DNA from: Gelria sp. Kuro-4
GTDB lineage: Bacteria; Bacillota; DTU030; DUMP01
Direction of reading: 5' to 3'
DNA: 64,000 nucleotides
NCBI RefSeq assembly: GCF_019668485.1
Contig: NZ_AP024619.1
Span: forward strand, 2,082,001-2,146,000
Shown here: positions 42,334 to 50,782 of the stretch, piece after piece
How the letters are laid out: every line of letters begins with the position of its first letter
Numbering within the stretch: position 1 is the stretch's first letter
Notes under the pieces: generated by a model
Told to the model about the DNA's origin: nothing
Seen by the model: only the letters and a program-made list of their open reading frames with translations
Database searches by the model: none
Made by a program: the position numbers and the translations under genes

Positions 42334-43515
42334 TCAGCCCTTTAAATAGGCCAGAGCTGCTCGCACAAAAACCTCTACCCCTACCGGCAAAGCGCGCTCG
42401 TCAACCAGGAACTCCGGGTTATGAAGTGGTATCTTCTTAGTCCCCGGGGCCGTGCACCCCAGCCAGAAGAGGGCCCCTGGCACCTTTTCCAGGTAGAAGG
42501 CGAAGTCCTCTGCTCCCATACCCGGGTAATCCGGCTGCACCACCCCGCCGGCACCGAGGGCAGCAGTGCCCGCCTGCCGGAGAAGTTCAACCCCCTCGGC
42601 CGTATTGACCAGCGGCGGGTAACCATGGACGTACTTTACGTCGCAGGTAGCCCCCAGGCCCGCAGCCACGTTTTCCGCCAGCTCTGCCAGACGGCGCGGG
42701 ATGAGTTTCCGCACCTCCGCGTTTAACGTGCGGCAGGTCCCTTCCAGGGTTACTTCCTCGGCGATTATGTTGTAGCGATGACCACCCTTGATAGTGCCGA
42801 AAGAGAGTACCGCCGCTTCCAGCGGGCTGACGTTGCGGCTCACTATGGTCTGAAGAGCCGTCAGCACCTGAGCCGTGGTCACGATGGCATCCACCCCTTG
42901 GTGGGGAGCCGAGCCGTGGCTGCTCCTACCCCTTACGGTAAGGAACACGCGGTCAGACGCCGCCATGAGCGCGCCTGCGCGCACGCCGATGGTTCCCACC
43001 GGCAGGTCGGGCCAAACGTGCAGGGCGAGAATAAGGTCGACCTTCGGCTCCTCCAGTGCACCGGCGTCCATGAGCAGGTGCGCCCCGCCTGTAGGGTTGT
43101 TTTCCTCGGCCGGCTGGAAAAGGAACTTCACGTTCCCGGTCAGCTGCTTCCGCAAGGCCGTCAGCACCTGGGCCGCCCCCAGGAGGATGGCCGTGTGGGC
43201 GTCGTGGCCGCAGGCGTGCATCACCCCCGGCACCTGGGAAGGATAAGGGCAAGCGGTCCTCTCCGGCAGCGGTAACGCGTCCATGTCGGCCCGCAGGGCC
43301 AGGGTCTTGCCCGGGCGGCCACCCCTGAGGAGTGCTACCACGCCCGTATCGCCAAGGCGCTTCACCTCGAGACCGAGCTCCTTAAGCTCCGCCTCCACCA
43401 GGGCCGCTGTGCGCTCCTCCTTCAGGCTGAGCTCCGGGTGTTGGTGAATGTCCCAACGCAGGCGCGTCACATCCGCCAGGTTCGCACGGACCAGCCCCTT
43501 TACCGCATCATCCAA
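42334..43515 (-). CDS. M20 family amidohydrolase
   Basis: Metal-dependent hydrolase of N-acyl amino acids or aminobenzoyl-glutamate. Metal motifs ALRADMDALP near residue 73, HACGHDAH at 100-107, the catalytic glutamates in QPAEEN near 135, and a C-terminal MGAEDFAFYLEK. The TTG at 43515 has GGGAGGCGGGAG upstream and fits the family start; the frame to 43605 adds a charged leader. Next to the AbgT transporter, so a shared substrate is likely. Confidence 0.9.
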   Translation of the reverse strand: MDDAVKGLVRANLADVTRLRWDIHQHPELSLKEERTAALVEAELKELGLEVKRLGDTGVVALLRGGRPGKTLALRADMDALPLPERTACPYPSQVPGVMHACGHDAHTAILLGAAQVLTALRKQLTGNVKFLFQPAEENNPTGGAHLLMDAGALEEPKVDLILALHVWPDLPVGTIGVRAGALMAASDRVFLTVRGRSSHGSAPHQGVDAIVTTAQVLTALQTIVSRNVSPLEAAVLSFGTIKGGHRYNIIAEEVTLEGTCRTLNAEVRKLIPRRLAELAENVAAGLGATCDVKYVHGYPPLVNTAEGVELLRQAGTAALGAGGVVQPDYPGMGAEDFAFYLEKVPGALFWLGCTAPGTKKIPLHNPEFLVDERALPVGVEVFVRAALAYLKG

Positions 43516-43649
43516 CGTTCTCCCGCCTCCCGTTCTGCTCTCGGCCTGAAAGGCCTCCTCGTCTATTCGCCGCCGGAGAGCCTTTGTCCTGCTCCCCTCT
43601 TGCAAATGCTGGGCGGATGTCCTATTCTAGACATCACGGAGGGATGAAC

Positions 43650-44519
43650 ATGGAGCACGACAAGCTTTATGATCTGGCCGTTGTGGGTTGCGGCCCGGCC
43701 GGACTGTCGGCGGCCATCAACGCCGCCATTCGCAGGAAAGACCTCATTATTCTCGGGTCGGAGTTCTGCAGCCCTAAGCTGCACAAGGCCCCCCGCATTG
43801 ACAACTACCTCGGGCTGCCGGGTGTGGGGGGGGAAGAGCTGCGCCAGGCCGCTCTTAAACACGTGGCCCAGTTCGGCCTTCGGGTGGAACCGGCGCGGGT
43901 GGAGGCCATCATTCCCTTGGGCGATAGATTCCAACTCCTCACCCGCACTTCCCTTTACGAGGCTAAGGCGGCCGTGCTGGCCACCGGCGTGGTGGAAGTG
44001 GCGACGCTGCCCGGCGAAGAAGACTTCCTGGGACGCGGCGTCAGTTACTGTGCCACCTGTGACGGTCCCCTCTTCGGCGGCCAGCCGGTGGCCGTGGTAT
44101 CGGACATCGTTGAGGGTGAAGAGGAGGCCAACTACCTGGCCGATGTAGCAGCAGAGGTTTACTATCTCCCCTTATACAAGCGCAGCTACAAACTCAATGC
44201 CAAGGTTACCGTGCTGCCCGCGCGGCCCCGCGCCATCCACGGGCTGACCGGCGTGGAGGGGCTCGAACTGACCGACGGCACGGTACTCAGCGTAAAGGGC
44301 GTCTTCATCATCCGCGAGGCCACCAACCCCAATCGCCTCGTACCCGGGCTGGACCTCAACGGAACAGCCATCCGGGTCGATCGCGAGCAGCGCACCAATA
44401 TTCCCGGGCTGTTCGCCGCCGGCGATTGCACCGGCCGCCCCTTCCAACTGGCCAAGGCGGTAGGCGAAGGTCAGGTGGCCGCGCTCAGCGCCGTTCGCTA
44501 CCTGGACCAAAAAAAATAG
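43650..44519 (+). CDS. thioredoxin-reductase-like flavoprotein without the NADPH motif
   Basis: FAD-binding GCGPAG near residues 13-18, redox disulfide Cys134 and Cys137 in YCATCDG, and the C-terminal GLFAAGDCTGRPFQLAKAVGEGQ as in thioredoxin reductases. The second Rossmann motif, normally GGGDSA-like, is replaced by VVSDIVEGEEEAN near residue 149, so NADPH is probably not the donor; ferredoxin-dependent flavin reductases of Clostridia have such a change. The ATG at 43650 is 6 bases behind CGGAGGG. Ends at a bidirectional terminator. Confidence 0.88.
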   Translation: MEHDKLYDLAVVGCGPAGLSAAINAAIRRKDLIILGSEFCSPKLHKAPRIDNYLGLPGVGGEELRQAALKHVAQFGLRVEPARVEAIIPLGDRFQLLTRTSLYEAKAAVLATGVVEVATLPGEEDFLGRGVSYCATCDGPLFGGQPVAVVSDIVEGEEEANYLADVAAEVYYLPLYKRSYKLNAKVTVLPARPRAIHGLTGVEGLELTDGTVLSVKGVFIIREATNPNRLVPGLDLNGTAIRVDREQRTNIPGLFAAGDCTGRPFQLAKAVGEGQVAALSAVRYLDQKK

Positions 44520-44532
44520 CAGCACGGATACC

Positions 44533-44559
44533 AAAAAACCCTGCCCAGCAGGGTTTTTT
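44533..44559. terminator. bidirectional terminator
   Basis: AAAAAACCCTGC-CCA-GCAGGGTTTTTT. It serves the flavoprotein gene on the plus strand and tRNA-Cys on the minus strand. Confidence 0.9.
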
Positions 44560-44595
44560 CTTACCTACCAGCAGGCAGGGTTTTTAAGCAAAAAA

Positions 44596-44671
44596 TGGAG
44601 GTGCGGGCCGGAATCGAACCGGCGAATAGTGGTTTTGCAGACCACGGCGTTAGCCTCTTCGCCACCGCACC
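44596..44671 (-). tRNA. tRNA-Cys(GCA)
   Basis: Acceptor GGTGCGG with CCGCACC, anticodon loop CTGCAAA (GCA), T arm GGTTCGATTCC, discriminator T and encoded CCA. Confidence 0.95.
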
Positions 44672-44717
44672 TCATCGCCCCTTATTATACCATGCCGCTT
44701 CCTTCCGGGCAAGACCT

Positions 44718-44945
44718 CTAATGCTGCTCGTCGCTCTCACACCGCGGGGCCAGCAGGTCGTCCAAGGCTTTTCTGGCTTCCTCGCTGCGCCGGCGCGTCG
44801 CCGCTTCGTCCCGCTTAAGAGCTACGTCCAGCACGTCCCCTTCCCGCACGTCGGCTGGAAGAAGCTGACGCGGAAAGTTGAAGGTGCCTTCTTCCCACTC
44901 CAGAACCGCCCACCGCTCCTCCAACCGGTCAACGATCAGCAGCAC
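44718..44945 (-). CDS. DUF3006 domain protein
   Basis: 75 residues, a small beta-rich domain (LIVDRLEERWAVLE at 3-16, LPADVREGDVLDV near 29) that in Firmicutes typically follows a ComEC-type MBL protein. GTG start. It overlaps the end of the MBL gene by 17 bases, so the two are co-translated. Function unknown. Confidence 0.85.
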   Translation of the reverse strand: MLLIVDRLEERWAVLEWEEGTFNFPRQLLPADVREGDVLDVALKRDEAATRRRSEEARKALDDLLAPRCESDEQH

Positions 44946-45852
44946 TCTTCATCCCCTCCTCCCAAACCCTGTTTCCATCGCTCAGAAGAACAATAGTTCC
45001 CTGCTGGTCCGTACGCAACACCTTGACCTTTTCCCTGCCCAGGCGCCGCAGGGTAGATGGGCTCGGATGGCCGTAATCGTTCCGGCGCCCTACGGAGATC
45101 ACCGCCAGGGCCGGCCGCACCGCGCGCAGGAAAGCCGTGCTTGTTGCCGAAGCGGAGCCGTGATGTCCCACCTTCAGAACATCGGCCTTGAGCCCGCCGC
45201 GTGCCACGAGGTCCTGCTCGGCCACCTCGCCCGCATCGCCTGTAAAGAGAAAGGCCGTCCGCCCGTAAGTAACCTTGAGCACCGCGCTCACATCGTTCAG
45301 ATCATCATAGTCAGTGCGCACCGGACCGAGGAACTGGGCCTTAACCGCCGGTTCCTCAAGCTGCACGACCGCCCCGGCACGCGCCTCTTTAACCACTACA
45401 CGCTTCTCTTTAAGGGCGGCAAGCAGTCGCTCGTACGTGCGGGTGGCGGCGGCCCGCCGCGGCAGGTAACACTCTTTCACCGGCAAGGCCGCAAGGACTG
45501 CAGGCAGCCCTCCAATGTGATCCTCGTGCGGATGAGTGGCTACCACCGCGGCCAGGCTCCTCACCCCGCTCTTTTTTAAGTAATCCACCACGTTCTCACC
45601 GTCAGCGGCGTTCCCACCATCGATGAGCACGTTCTCCCCGCCCGGCAGCTGCACCAAGATGCTGTCCGCCTGGCCCACGTCCAGGTAGTGGACATCAAGG
45701 ACCCGGGGCTCTCCTCCACTCCCGCCGGCATCCCGGCTGAGCCCGGACGGTGGACTGGGGCTGCAGGCGCTCAGCACCAGGAGAAGAAGCGCCAAGAAGA
45801 CCGGGACACACCGCCGCCGGCGCAGAAAAGATGGCACATGCTCAGTTTTCAT
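44929..45852 (-). CDS. ComEC-like MBL-fold lipoprotein
   Basis: A lipoprotein signal peptide is clear: basic start, hydrophobic run and LLVLSAC with the lipid-bearing cysteine near residue 30. After it comes the MBL domain of the ComEC/Rec2 type: HYLDVGQADSILV near residue 55, LIDGG, THPHEDHIGG near 105, FLFTGDAG near 200 and VGHHGSASATS near 226. It lacks ComEC membrane parts, so it is a surface hydrolase, perhaps a nuclease or phosphodiesterase. The ATG at 45852 is chosen. Confidence 0.88.
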   Translation of the reverse strand: MKTEHVPSFLRRRRCVPVFLALLLLVLSACSPSPPSGLSRDAGGSGGEPRVLDVHYLDVGQADSILVQLPGGENVLIDGGNAADGENVVDYLKKSGVRSLAAVVATHPHEDHIGGLPAVLAALPVKECYLPRRAAATRTYERLLAALKEKRVVVKEARAGAVVQLEEPAVKAQFLGPVRTDYDDLNDVSAVLKVTYGRTAFLFTGDAGEVAEQDLVARGGLKADVLKVGHHGSASATSTAFLRAVRPALAVISVGRRNDYGHPSPSTLRRLGREKVKVLRTDQQGTIVLLSDGNRVWEEGMKSAADR

Positions 45853-45902
45853 AGTGCTATGTATACCTCCGGCCAACCCGAGATTCGTAAGACGGGCCGA
45901 AC

Positions 45903-45927
45903 AAAAATCCTCCCGTTTTCAGGGAGG
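45903..45927 (-). terminator. terminator of the tRNA operon
   Basis: CCTCCC-TGAAAAC-GGGAGG followed by ATTTTTG on the minus strand, about 20 bases after tRNA-Gly. Confidence 0.85.
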
Positions 45928-45946
45928 CCGTGCCTTAAAAATAAAA

Positions 45947-46021
45947 TGGAGCGGAAGACGGGATTCGAACCCGCGACCCTCGCCTTGGCAAGGCGATGCT
46001 CTACCTCTGAGCCACTTCCGC
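45947..46021 (-). tRNA. tRNA-Gly(GCC)
   Basis: Acceptor GCGGAAG with CTTCCGC, loop TTGCCAA (anticodon GCC), T arm GGTTCGAATCC, encoded CCA. Last gene of the operon. Confidence 0.96.
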
Positions 46022-46024
46022 TTC

Positions 46025-46100
<76 letters not shown>

Positions 46101-46120
46101 TTATTGATTTGTAGGGAAAT

Positions 46121-46198
46121 TGGCGGAAGCGATGGGAGTCGAACCCACGATCTCCTGCGTGACAGGCAGGCATGTTAACCACTACACCACGCCTCCGC
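46121..46198 (-). tRNA. tRNA-Asp(GTC)
   Basis: Starts GCGGAGGCGTGGTGTAG, loop CTGTCAC (anticodon GTC), discriminator G and encoded CCA. Confidence 0.95.
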
Positions 46199-46201
46199 TT
46201 A

Positions 46202-46277
46202 TGGTGGGCGAAACAGGGCTCGAACCTGTGACCTCCTGGGTGTGATCCAGGCACTCTCCCAGCTGAGCTATTCGCCC
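46202..46277 (-). tRNA. tRNA-Val(CAC)
   Basis: Acceptor GGGCGAA with TTCGCCC, loop ATCACAC (anticodon CAC), T arm GGTTCGAGCCC, ACCA end. Confidence 0.93.
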
Positions 46278-46282
46278 ACATT

Positions 46283-46365
46283 TGGTGTCGGAGGGGGGAC
46301 TTGAACCCCCACGGTTGCCCACACGCCCCTCAAACGTGCGCGTCTGCCAGTTCCGCCACTCCGAC
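46283..46365 (-). tRNA. tRNA-Leu(GAG)
   Basis: Acceptor GTCGGAG with CTCCGAC, loop TTGAGGG (anticodon GAG), long variable arm, ACCA end. Confidence 0.95.
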
Positions 46366-46369
46366 GCAC

Positions 46370-46457
46370 TGGTGCCGAAGGAGGGATTCGAACCCTCACG
46401 AGCGCGAGGCTCACTGCGCCCTGAACACAGCGTGTCTACCAGTTCCACCACTTCGGC
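46370..46457 (-). tRNA. tRNA-Leu(CAG)
   Basis: Acceptor GCCGAAG with CTTCGGC, loop TTCAGGG (anticodon CAG), long variable arm, ACCA end. First gene of the six-tRNA operon. Confidence 0.95.
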
Positions 46458-46492
46458 TCTTGCGGCAGCTCGCGCTGCCGAGTACACTAACG

Positions 46493-46520
46493 ATTATAGC
46501 ACAAAATTGCTCGATGTCAA
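46493..46520 (-). promoter_or_regulatory. SigA promoter of the tRNA operon
   Basis: TTGACA and TATAAT, both perfect, with 16 bases between them, 36 bases upstream of tRNA-Leu(CAG). It lies just beyond the pncB-like stop. Confidence 0.92.
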
Positions 46521-46533
46521 GATCGTCTCGGCG

Positions 46534-47577
46534 CTAAATCTGTCGTTTTAGGCGCGGATTAGGGGTTATGCCTGGGATCCGCCCGCGCTTGGCGACAGGC
46601 ACCCCGCTGACCACCTTCAGATCCATGGTCATGTCAATGGGCGGTGCTGCCGTGATGTAACTGCCCACGCCGAAAGCCGCTGCACCGGCCGCCTTCAGTT
46701 CGACAATGCGCTCCGGAGTTACACCGCCTGAGACAAAAATATTTACATGCTGGAACCCCTTCTGGTCGAGGCGCTGCCGGACCTCGTACACCAGGTCGGG
46801 GGTGACCCCGCCGCGCTCGCCCGGAGTGTCGAGGCGAACCCCGCTGAGACGCTCACCCAAGGCCTCCGCCACCCGCACTGCTTCCTCAGCTTCGTCGTGG
46901 AAAGTATCCACCAGCACCAGCCGCGGCGCATCGGGCGGCATCACCTTGTCGTAAACCTTGGCCACTTCCACCGTGTCGCCCATAATTAGGATCACCGCAT
47001 GGGGAACGGTCCCGGCCGGTTCCCGGCCGGCCAGTTTGGCCGCCAGGATGCAGCTGGCACCGTCAAAGCCGCCGATCAAAGCCGCCCGCTCCATCACCGG
47101 CGCCACCGCAGGGTGGAGGTGACGCGCTCCGAAGCAGAACACCGGCGCATCGCCGGCAGCCTGTTTGCACTCGCGGGCGGCGGTAGCCCAGCCGCTCGGG
47201 CTGGCCAAAAAGCCCAGGATCACCGTCTCAAAGAGGCCGAATTTGTCGTAGGGGCCTGAAATGCGCATGACAACTTCCTTAGGTGCAAACTCTTCGCCTT
47301 CATCGAGCGACCACATCTCCAGCCCTTCGCGGCCGGCCAGGAGGTGTTTAACCTCCTCCACGCCCGCCAAAATCCCGCCGCGGCGCGCAAAGATCTCCGC
47401 CACCACCGGGGTGGCGCCTAACCCCATGTGATGCAACAGCTCATAGCTGCGCACGAAGTAGATGTCGGTGGTTGCCCCTTGCATGATCTCTTCGTGGGTG
47501 GCCGAGTGAAACCGCTTGTCAGCGGCCACTTTGAGATTGCGCACGCGCTCCAGGCTCGTCAATTCTTGCGCCGGCAC
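46534..47577 (-). CDS. pncB: nicotinate phosphoribosyltransferase
   Basis: Salvages nicotinate to nicotinate mononucleotide. 347 residues of the short form: SATHEEIMQGATTDIYFV near residues 25-42, EEFAPKEVVMRISGPY near 95, SGVRLDTPGERGG near 238 and FVSGGVTPERI near 273. GTG start at 47577 behind GGGAGTGAAATAAA. A quinolinate phosphoribosyltransferase-like enzyme is a less likely alternative because of the DIYF motif. Confidence 0.88.
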   Translation of the reverse strand: MPAQELTSLERVRNLKVAADKRFHSATHEEIMQGATTDIYFVRSYELLHHMGLGATPVVAEIFARRGGILAGVEEVKHLLAGREGLEMWSLDEGEEFAPKEVVMRISGPYDKFGLFETVILGFLASPSGWATAARECKQAAGDAPVFCFGARHLHPAVAPVMERAALIGGFDGASCILAAKLAGREPAGTVPHAVILIMGDTVEVAKVYDKVMPPDAPRLVLVDTFHDEAEEAVRVAEALGERLSGVRLDTPGERGGVTPDLVYEVRQRLDQKGFQHVNIFVSGGVTPERIVELKAAGAAAFGVGSYITAAPPIDMTMDLKVVSGVPVAKRGRIPGITPNPRLKRQI

Positions 47578-47642
47578 TTTATTTCACTCCCTTGGTAGCA
47601 TCTGCCTTGTATTATTTCGACCTGCCACGCGCTAATACCTCT

Positions 47643-48218
47643 TTAGGGGTCGGTATTATAGATTCTTTTGTACCAGTGGTAGTTTCGCAGCACCCTGCGC
47701 ACGTAGGTGCGCGTTTCGGGAAAGGGTATGTTTTCGATGGTAAATGATCCTTGCCCCTCTTTTTGCGCCGCCAGCCAGCCGCGCACATTGCCCCGCCCGG
47801 AGTTGTAAGCCGCGAGGGCCAGCACAATGTTGCCGTGAAACTCATCAAACAAGTCGCGCAGGTACCAGGCCCCGATGCGGATGTTCGTCTCCGGGTCAAA
47901 CAACTTGTCCGCTGCAAAACCGGCCAGCCCCAGTTTTTCGGCTGCCCAGGCCCCCGTTTCCGGGACGATTTGCATAAGGCCTAAGGCACCGGCCGCCGAC
48001 CGGGCGCGCGGGTGGTACTTGCTCTCAGCACGGATCACCGCCGCCAGAAGCAGCGGGTCCACCTGGTACTCGTTGCCATAGCGTTCGAGCAGGGGCTGGT
48101 AGTGTAAAGGAAAAAAGAGGCGCCAAAAGATACGGCTGTCGAAGACGAGGCCCGCCAAGACCAGCCAAACCGCCAACCAGGCTCCGGTTTTCATTAGTCT
48201 AAGCCGCTTTGCACTCAT
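47643..48218 (-). CDS. lytic murein transglycosylase
   Basis: Soluble-lytic-transglycosylase (Slt-type) domain behind one N-terminal membrane anchor (about residues 11-27). Catalytic Glu65 in AVIRAESKYHP, then ARSAAGALGLMQIVPET and ALAAYNSGRGNV. 191 residues. ATG overlaps the coaE stop (ATGA). Acts at the outer face of the membrane on peptidoglycan. Confidence 0.93.
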   Translation of the reverse strand: MSAKRLRLMKTGAWLAVWLVLAGLVFDSRIFWRLFFPLHYQPLLERYGNEYQVDPLLLAAVIRAESKYHPRARSAAGALGLMQIVPETGAWAAEKLGLAGFAADKLFDPETNIRIGAWYLRDLFDEFHGNIVLALAAYNSGRGNVRGWLAAQKEGQGSFTIENIPFPETRTYVRRVLRNYHWYKRIYNTDP

Positions 48219-48859
48219 TTAACCGCCTTTGGACTCCTCCCCTGTTCTCCTGGCCCCCGGCGCCCCCAAAGAGCCGCCAGCGCCTCCTGCACTGCGCGGC
48301 GCGTTTGCTCCCTCGTTCCTGAATTATCGATGACGCGGTCGGCCAGGGCGCACTTTTCCGTCAAGGGCTGCTGGGCCGCAAGCCGCGCCTCGGCCTCGGC
48401 CGGGGTGAGCCCGCTGCGCTCCACCAGGCGGGCCAGCTGGGTCGCCCGGTCCGCGTAAACCACCCAGACCTCGCTCGCCGGCAGTCTCCTCCCCGTCTCG
48501 AAATAAAGCGGCACCTCCAGGACAACAAAAGGCGCCCTCGCTACGGCAGCAGCCAGCCGTTCTTGCAGGAGGGCAAAGATTCGCGGGTGGGTTATCTCCT
48601 CCAGCCGGCGCCGCTCCTCAGAAGACGCGAAAACCCGCCGTCCTAGGCGCCGGCGGTCGATTTCACCTTCGGGTGTCAGCACCCCGGTACCCCACGTCTG
48701 CACCACTTCTTCCCAGCCCGGGCTTCCCGGCACCAGCACCTCCCGGGCCAGCACATCGGCCGAGATCACTTCCCCTCCCTCCTCGGCCAGCATGCGGGCG
48801 ACGGTGCTCTTGCCGCTGGCAATACCGCCGGTGAGAACGATTATCGGCGTCCCCGGCAT
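48215..48859 (-). CDS. coaE: dephospho-CoA kinase
   Basis: Last step of coenzyme A synthesis. P-loop GGIASGKST at 11-19, SADVLAREVL near residue 34, VLEVPLYFETG near 112 and the DR..ATQLARL lid motif near 137. 214 residues. ATG behind GGAGGGATAACA. Confidence 0.95.
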   Translation of the reverse strand: MPGTPIIVLTGGIASGKSTVARMLAEEGGEVISADVLAREVLVPGSPGWEEVVQTWGTGVLTPEGEIDRRRLGRRVFASSEERRRLEEITHPRIFALLQERLAAAVARAPFVVLEVPLYFETGRRLPASEVWVVYADRATQLARLVERSGLTPAEAEARLAAQQPLTEKCALADRVIDNSGTREQTRRAVQEALAALWGRRGPGEQGRSPKAVK

Positions 48860-48939
48860 TGTTATCCCTCCGGGTGGATACTATTCTCTTCACGGGATTC
48901 GCTTCCCTGCTGGAAAAATAAAAAAGCAGGGAGACAGTT

Positions 48940-49563
48940 TTACAGCAGTCGATAAAAGCCGAGCGCCACCAGCAGAGCTCCATGCACCAGCGTGGCCCAG
49001 GAAGTCTCCAGCCGCAGGAGGCGCTGCCCCAGGCCCTGGCCCACCTTTAAGGTACACAAGGCGGCGCCTCCTACCAGCGCTGACGTAATGAAGGGCGGAA
49101 AGGCCGTCAGCGCCGCTCCCAGGCCTGCCCCCAGCGCGTCGAGCGCCAGGGCGGCGCCGAGGAGTACGGCCTCACCCGAGCTGATCTCCCCGGAGGCATC
49201 CAAGTCCGCCCGGCCCGGCTCTTCAATCACCTGGATGATGAGGCCCAGCGGGCGGATGCGCAGGGAAAGCAGCTTGTCTTCGCCTGTCTTTTTGCGCTGC
49301 GACCGCCAGGCGGTAAAAAAGGAGCTCAGCCCCATACCGATAAGGATTGCACCGCCCAGCCAGCGGCTGCTCGCCGCCGGCAGCAGGCCGGCGAGGACTC
49401 TGCCTGCCAGCATGCTGCTGTACATGGCTGCCATGGACAGGCCGCTCAGTAAACAGAGTGAGACGGGTGGTATTCTGACCTTTTTTGCACCATAAGCAAA
49501 GCCCACACCCAAGCTGTCTAGGCTTACAGCCAGTGCCAGCACTAGGGCAGAAAGTTCGTCCAT
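48940..49563 (-). CDS. ytaF: sporulation membrane protein YtaF (MntP-like fold)
   Basis: Membrane protein of the manganese-efflux-pump-like family. The start ALVLALAVSLDSLGVGFAYGAKK at residues 5-27 carries the conserved Asp and Gly pattern, repeated in the second half as ALALDALGAGLGAALT near 135. Six hydrophobic segments. Its place between coaE and mutM is that of ytaF in Bacillus subtilis. Whether it moves Mn is not known. Confidence 0.9.
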   Translation of the reverse strand: MDELSALVLALAVSLDSLGVGFAYGAKKVRIPPVSLCLLSGLSMAAMYSSMLAGRVLAGLLPAASSRWLGGAILIGMGLSSFFTAWRSQRKKTGEDKLLSLRIRPLGLIIQVIEEPGRADLDASGEISSGEAVLLGAALALDALGAGLGAALTAFPPFITSALVGGAALCTLKVGQGLGQRLLRLETSWATLVHGALLVALGFYRLL

Positions 49564-49635
49564 GCTCCTCCCTCCAGGATGGCCCCTCGTCTCCCCAGTT
49601 TATGCAGGCTTTCCGTGGTCCGTGCTTGGGGCGCA

Positions 49636-49887
49636 TCAGCGCGGCTTATGGCTGATCTCCAGCCGCTTGGTACCATCCTGGTAGAGCTGTTCAAACCCGC
49701 GGTCGATGGTGCGAACCTCATCCCGGTCCAAGGTGATGAGGCCGTGCGCTTCCAAGAGCTGGACCACCTCGAAGAGCGAGTCCTTCTTTTCCGGAGGAAG
49801 GCTGCGCACGAACCGGTTGATCTCTTCCGGCGGCACGTTGTTCCAGAACTTCACGCCGCCGTACTGCAGGTATTTCTTGGCTCCCAT
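49636..49887 (-). CDS. hypothetical protein
   Basis: 83 codons from an ATG at 49887 behind GGGAGGCCTGCC; a longer frame to 49917 is possible. The product is soluble and charged (YLQYGGVKFWNNVPPEEINRF near the start, LLEAHGLITLDRDE later), like a small helical domain. It sits in the mutM-ytaF interval. I do not recognise the family. Confidence 0.65.
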   Translation of the reverse strand: MGAKKYLQYGGVKFWNNVPPEEINRFVRSLPPEKKDSLFEVVQLLEAHGLITLDRDEVRTIDRGFEQLYQDGTKRLEISHKPR

Positions 49888-49955
49888 GGGCAGGCCTCCC
49901 GTTTTACGCCTTGTCACATCTAGGATAACCCTGCCCGGGAGCGGCTATGCCCCGC

Positions 49956-50780
49956 TCACAGCTGGCACTTGGGGCAGAAAACCGTGCTCCGGCCCGCCAG
50001 GCGCTCGCCCATAAGCAGCGTGCCGCAACGCCGGCACGGCTCTCCCTTACGGCCGTACACCGCCAGCTGCCGTTGAAAGGCACCGGGCGCGCCCTGTCCG
50101 TTGACGTAATCGCGGATTGAGGTGCCACCGGCTGCAACGGCTTCCTGGAGCACCGCCCGGATGCCGGTAAAAAGGCGTGCCACCTCCTCGGCCGTCAGGG
50201 TATCGGCCGGCCTTAGCGGGCTTATGCCTGCCCGGAAGAGGGCTTCATCGGCATAAATATTGCCCAGCCCAGCCACCACCCGCTGGGCGAGGAGCACGTT
50301 TTTGATGGGACCGCGATGCTTGGCCAGCGCCTTGCCTAAACCCTGGGGCGTAAAGGCAGGGCCCAAGGGTTCCGGTCCCAAGGAAACCAAACCGGGAAGC
50401 GAGGGCAGCGCCTCGCTTGTCGTCAGGAAAACCATGGCAAATGAACGCACGTCATGGAGGTGCAGCTGGGCCGGCGGGGTGAGTGCCATGAGCAGCCGGG
50501 TGTAAGGGGTCACCGCAGCGCCCTGCGGGTAAAAAAGCAGCCGGCCCGTCATGCGCAGGTGAACCACAAGAACCTCCCCACCCTCAAGGTTGACCAACAG
50601 GTACTTACCGCGCCGGCCGAGTTCAGCAATGCGCCGGCCGACGAGGCGCCGGTTAAGCTCCGCAGGCGTAACGTTCTTCAGCTGCCGCGGGCGGAAAACC
50701 TGAACCGCTGTAATCTCCTGGCCCACAAGGTACGGCTCCAAGCTCCGGCGAATAGTTTCTACTTCGGGAAGCTCCGGCAT
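49956..50780 (-). CDS. mutM: formamidopyrimidine-DNA glycosylase
   Basis: Removes oxidised purines. After loss of Met, Pro2-Glu3 (PELPEVETIRR) form the active site; Lys in GRRGKYLLV near residue 57, and the C-terminal zinc finger with CRRCG and CPKC. 274 residues. ATG at 50780 lies 2 bases after the polA stop. Confidence 0.96.
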   Translation of the reverse strand: MPELPEVETIRRSLEPYLVGQEITAVQVFRPRQLKNVTPAELNRRLVGRRIAELGRRGKYLLVNLEGGEVLVVHLRMTGRLLFYPQGAAVTPYTRLLMALTPPAQLHLHDVRSFAMVFLTTSEALPSLPGLVSLGPEPLGPAFTPQGLGKALAKHRGPIKNVLLAQRVVAGLGNIYADEALFRAGISPLRPADTLTAEEVARLFTGIRAVLQEAVAAGGTSIRDYVNGQGAPGAFQRQLAVYGRKGEPCRRCGTLLMGERLAGRSTVFCPKCQL

Positions 50781-50782
50781 TT

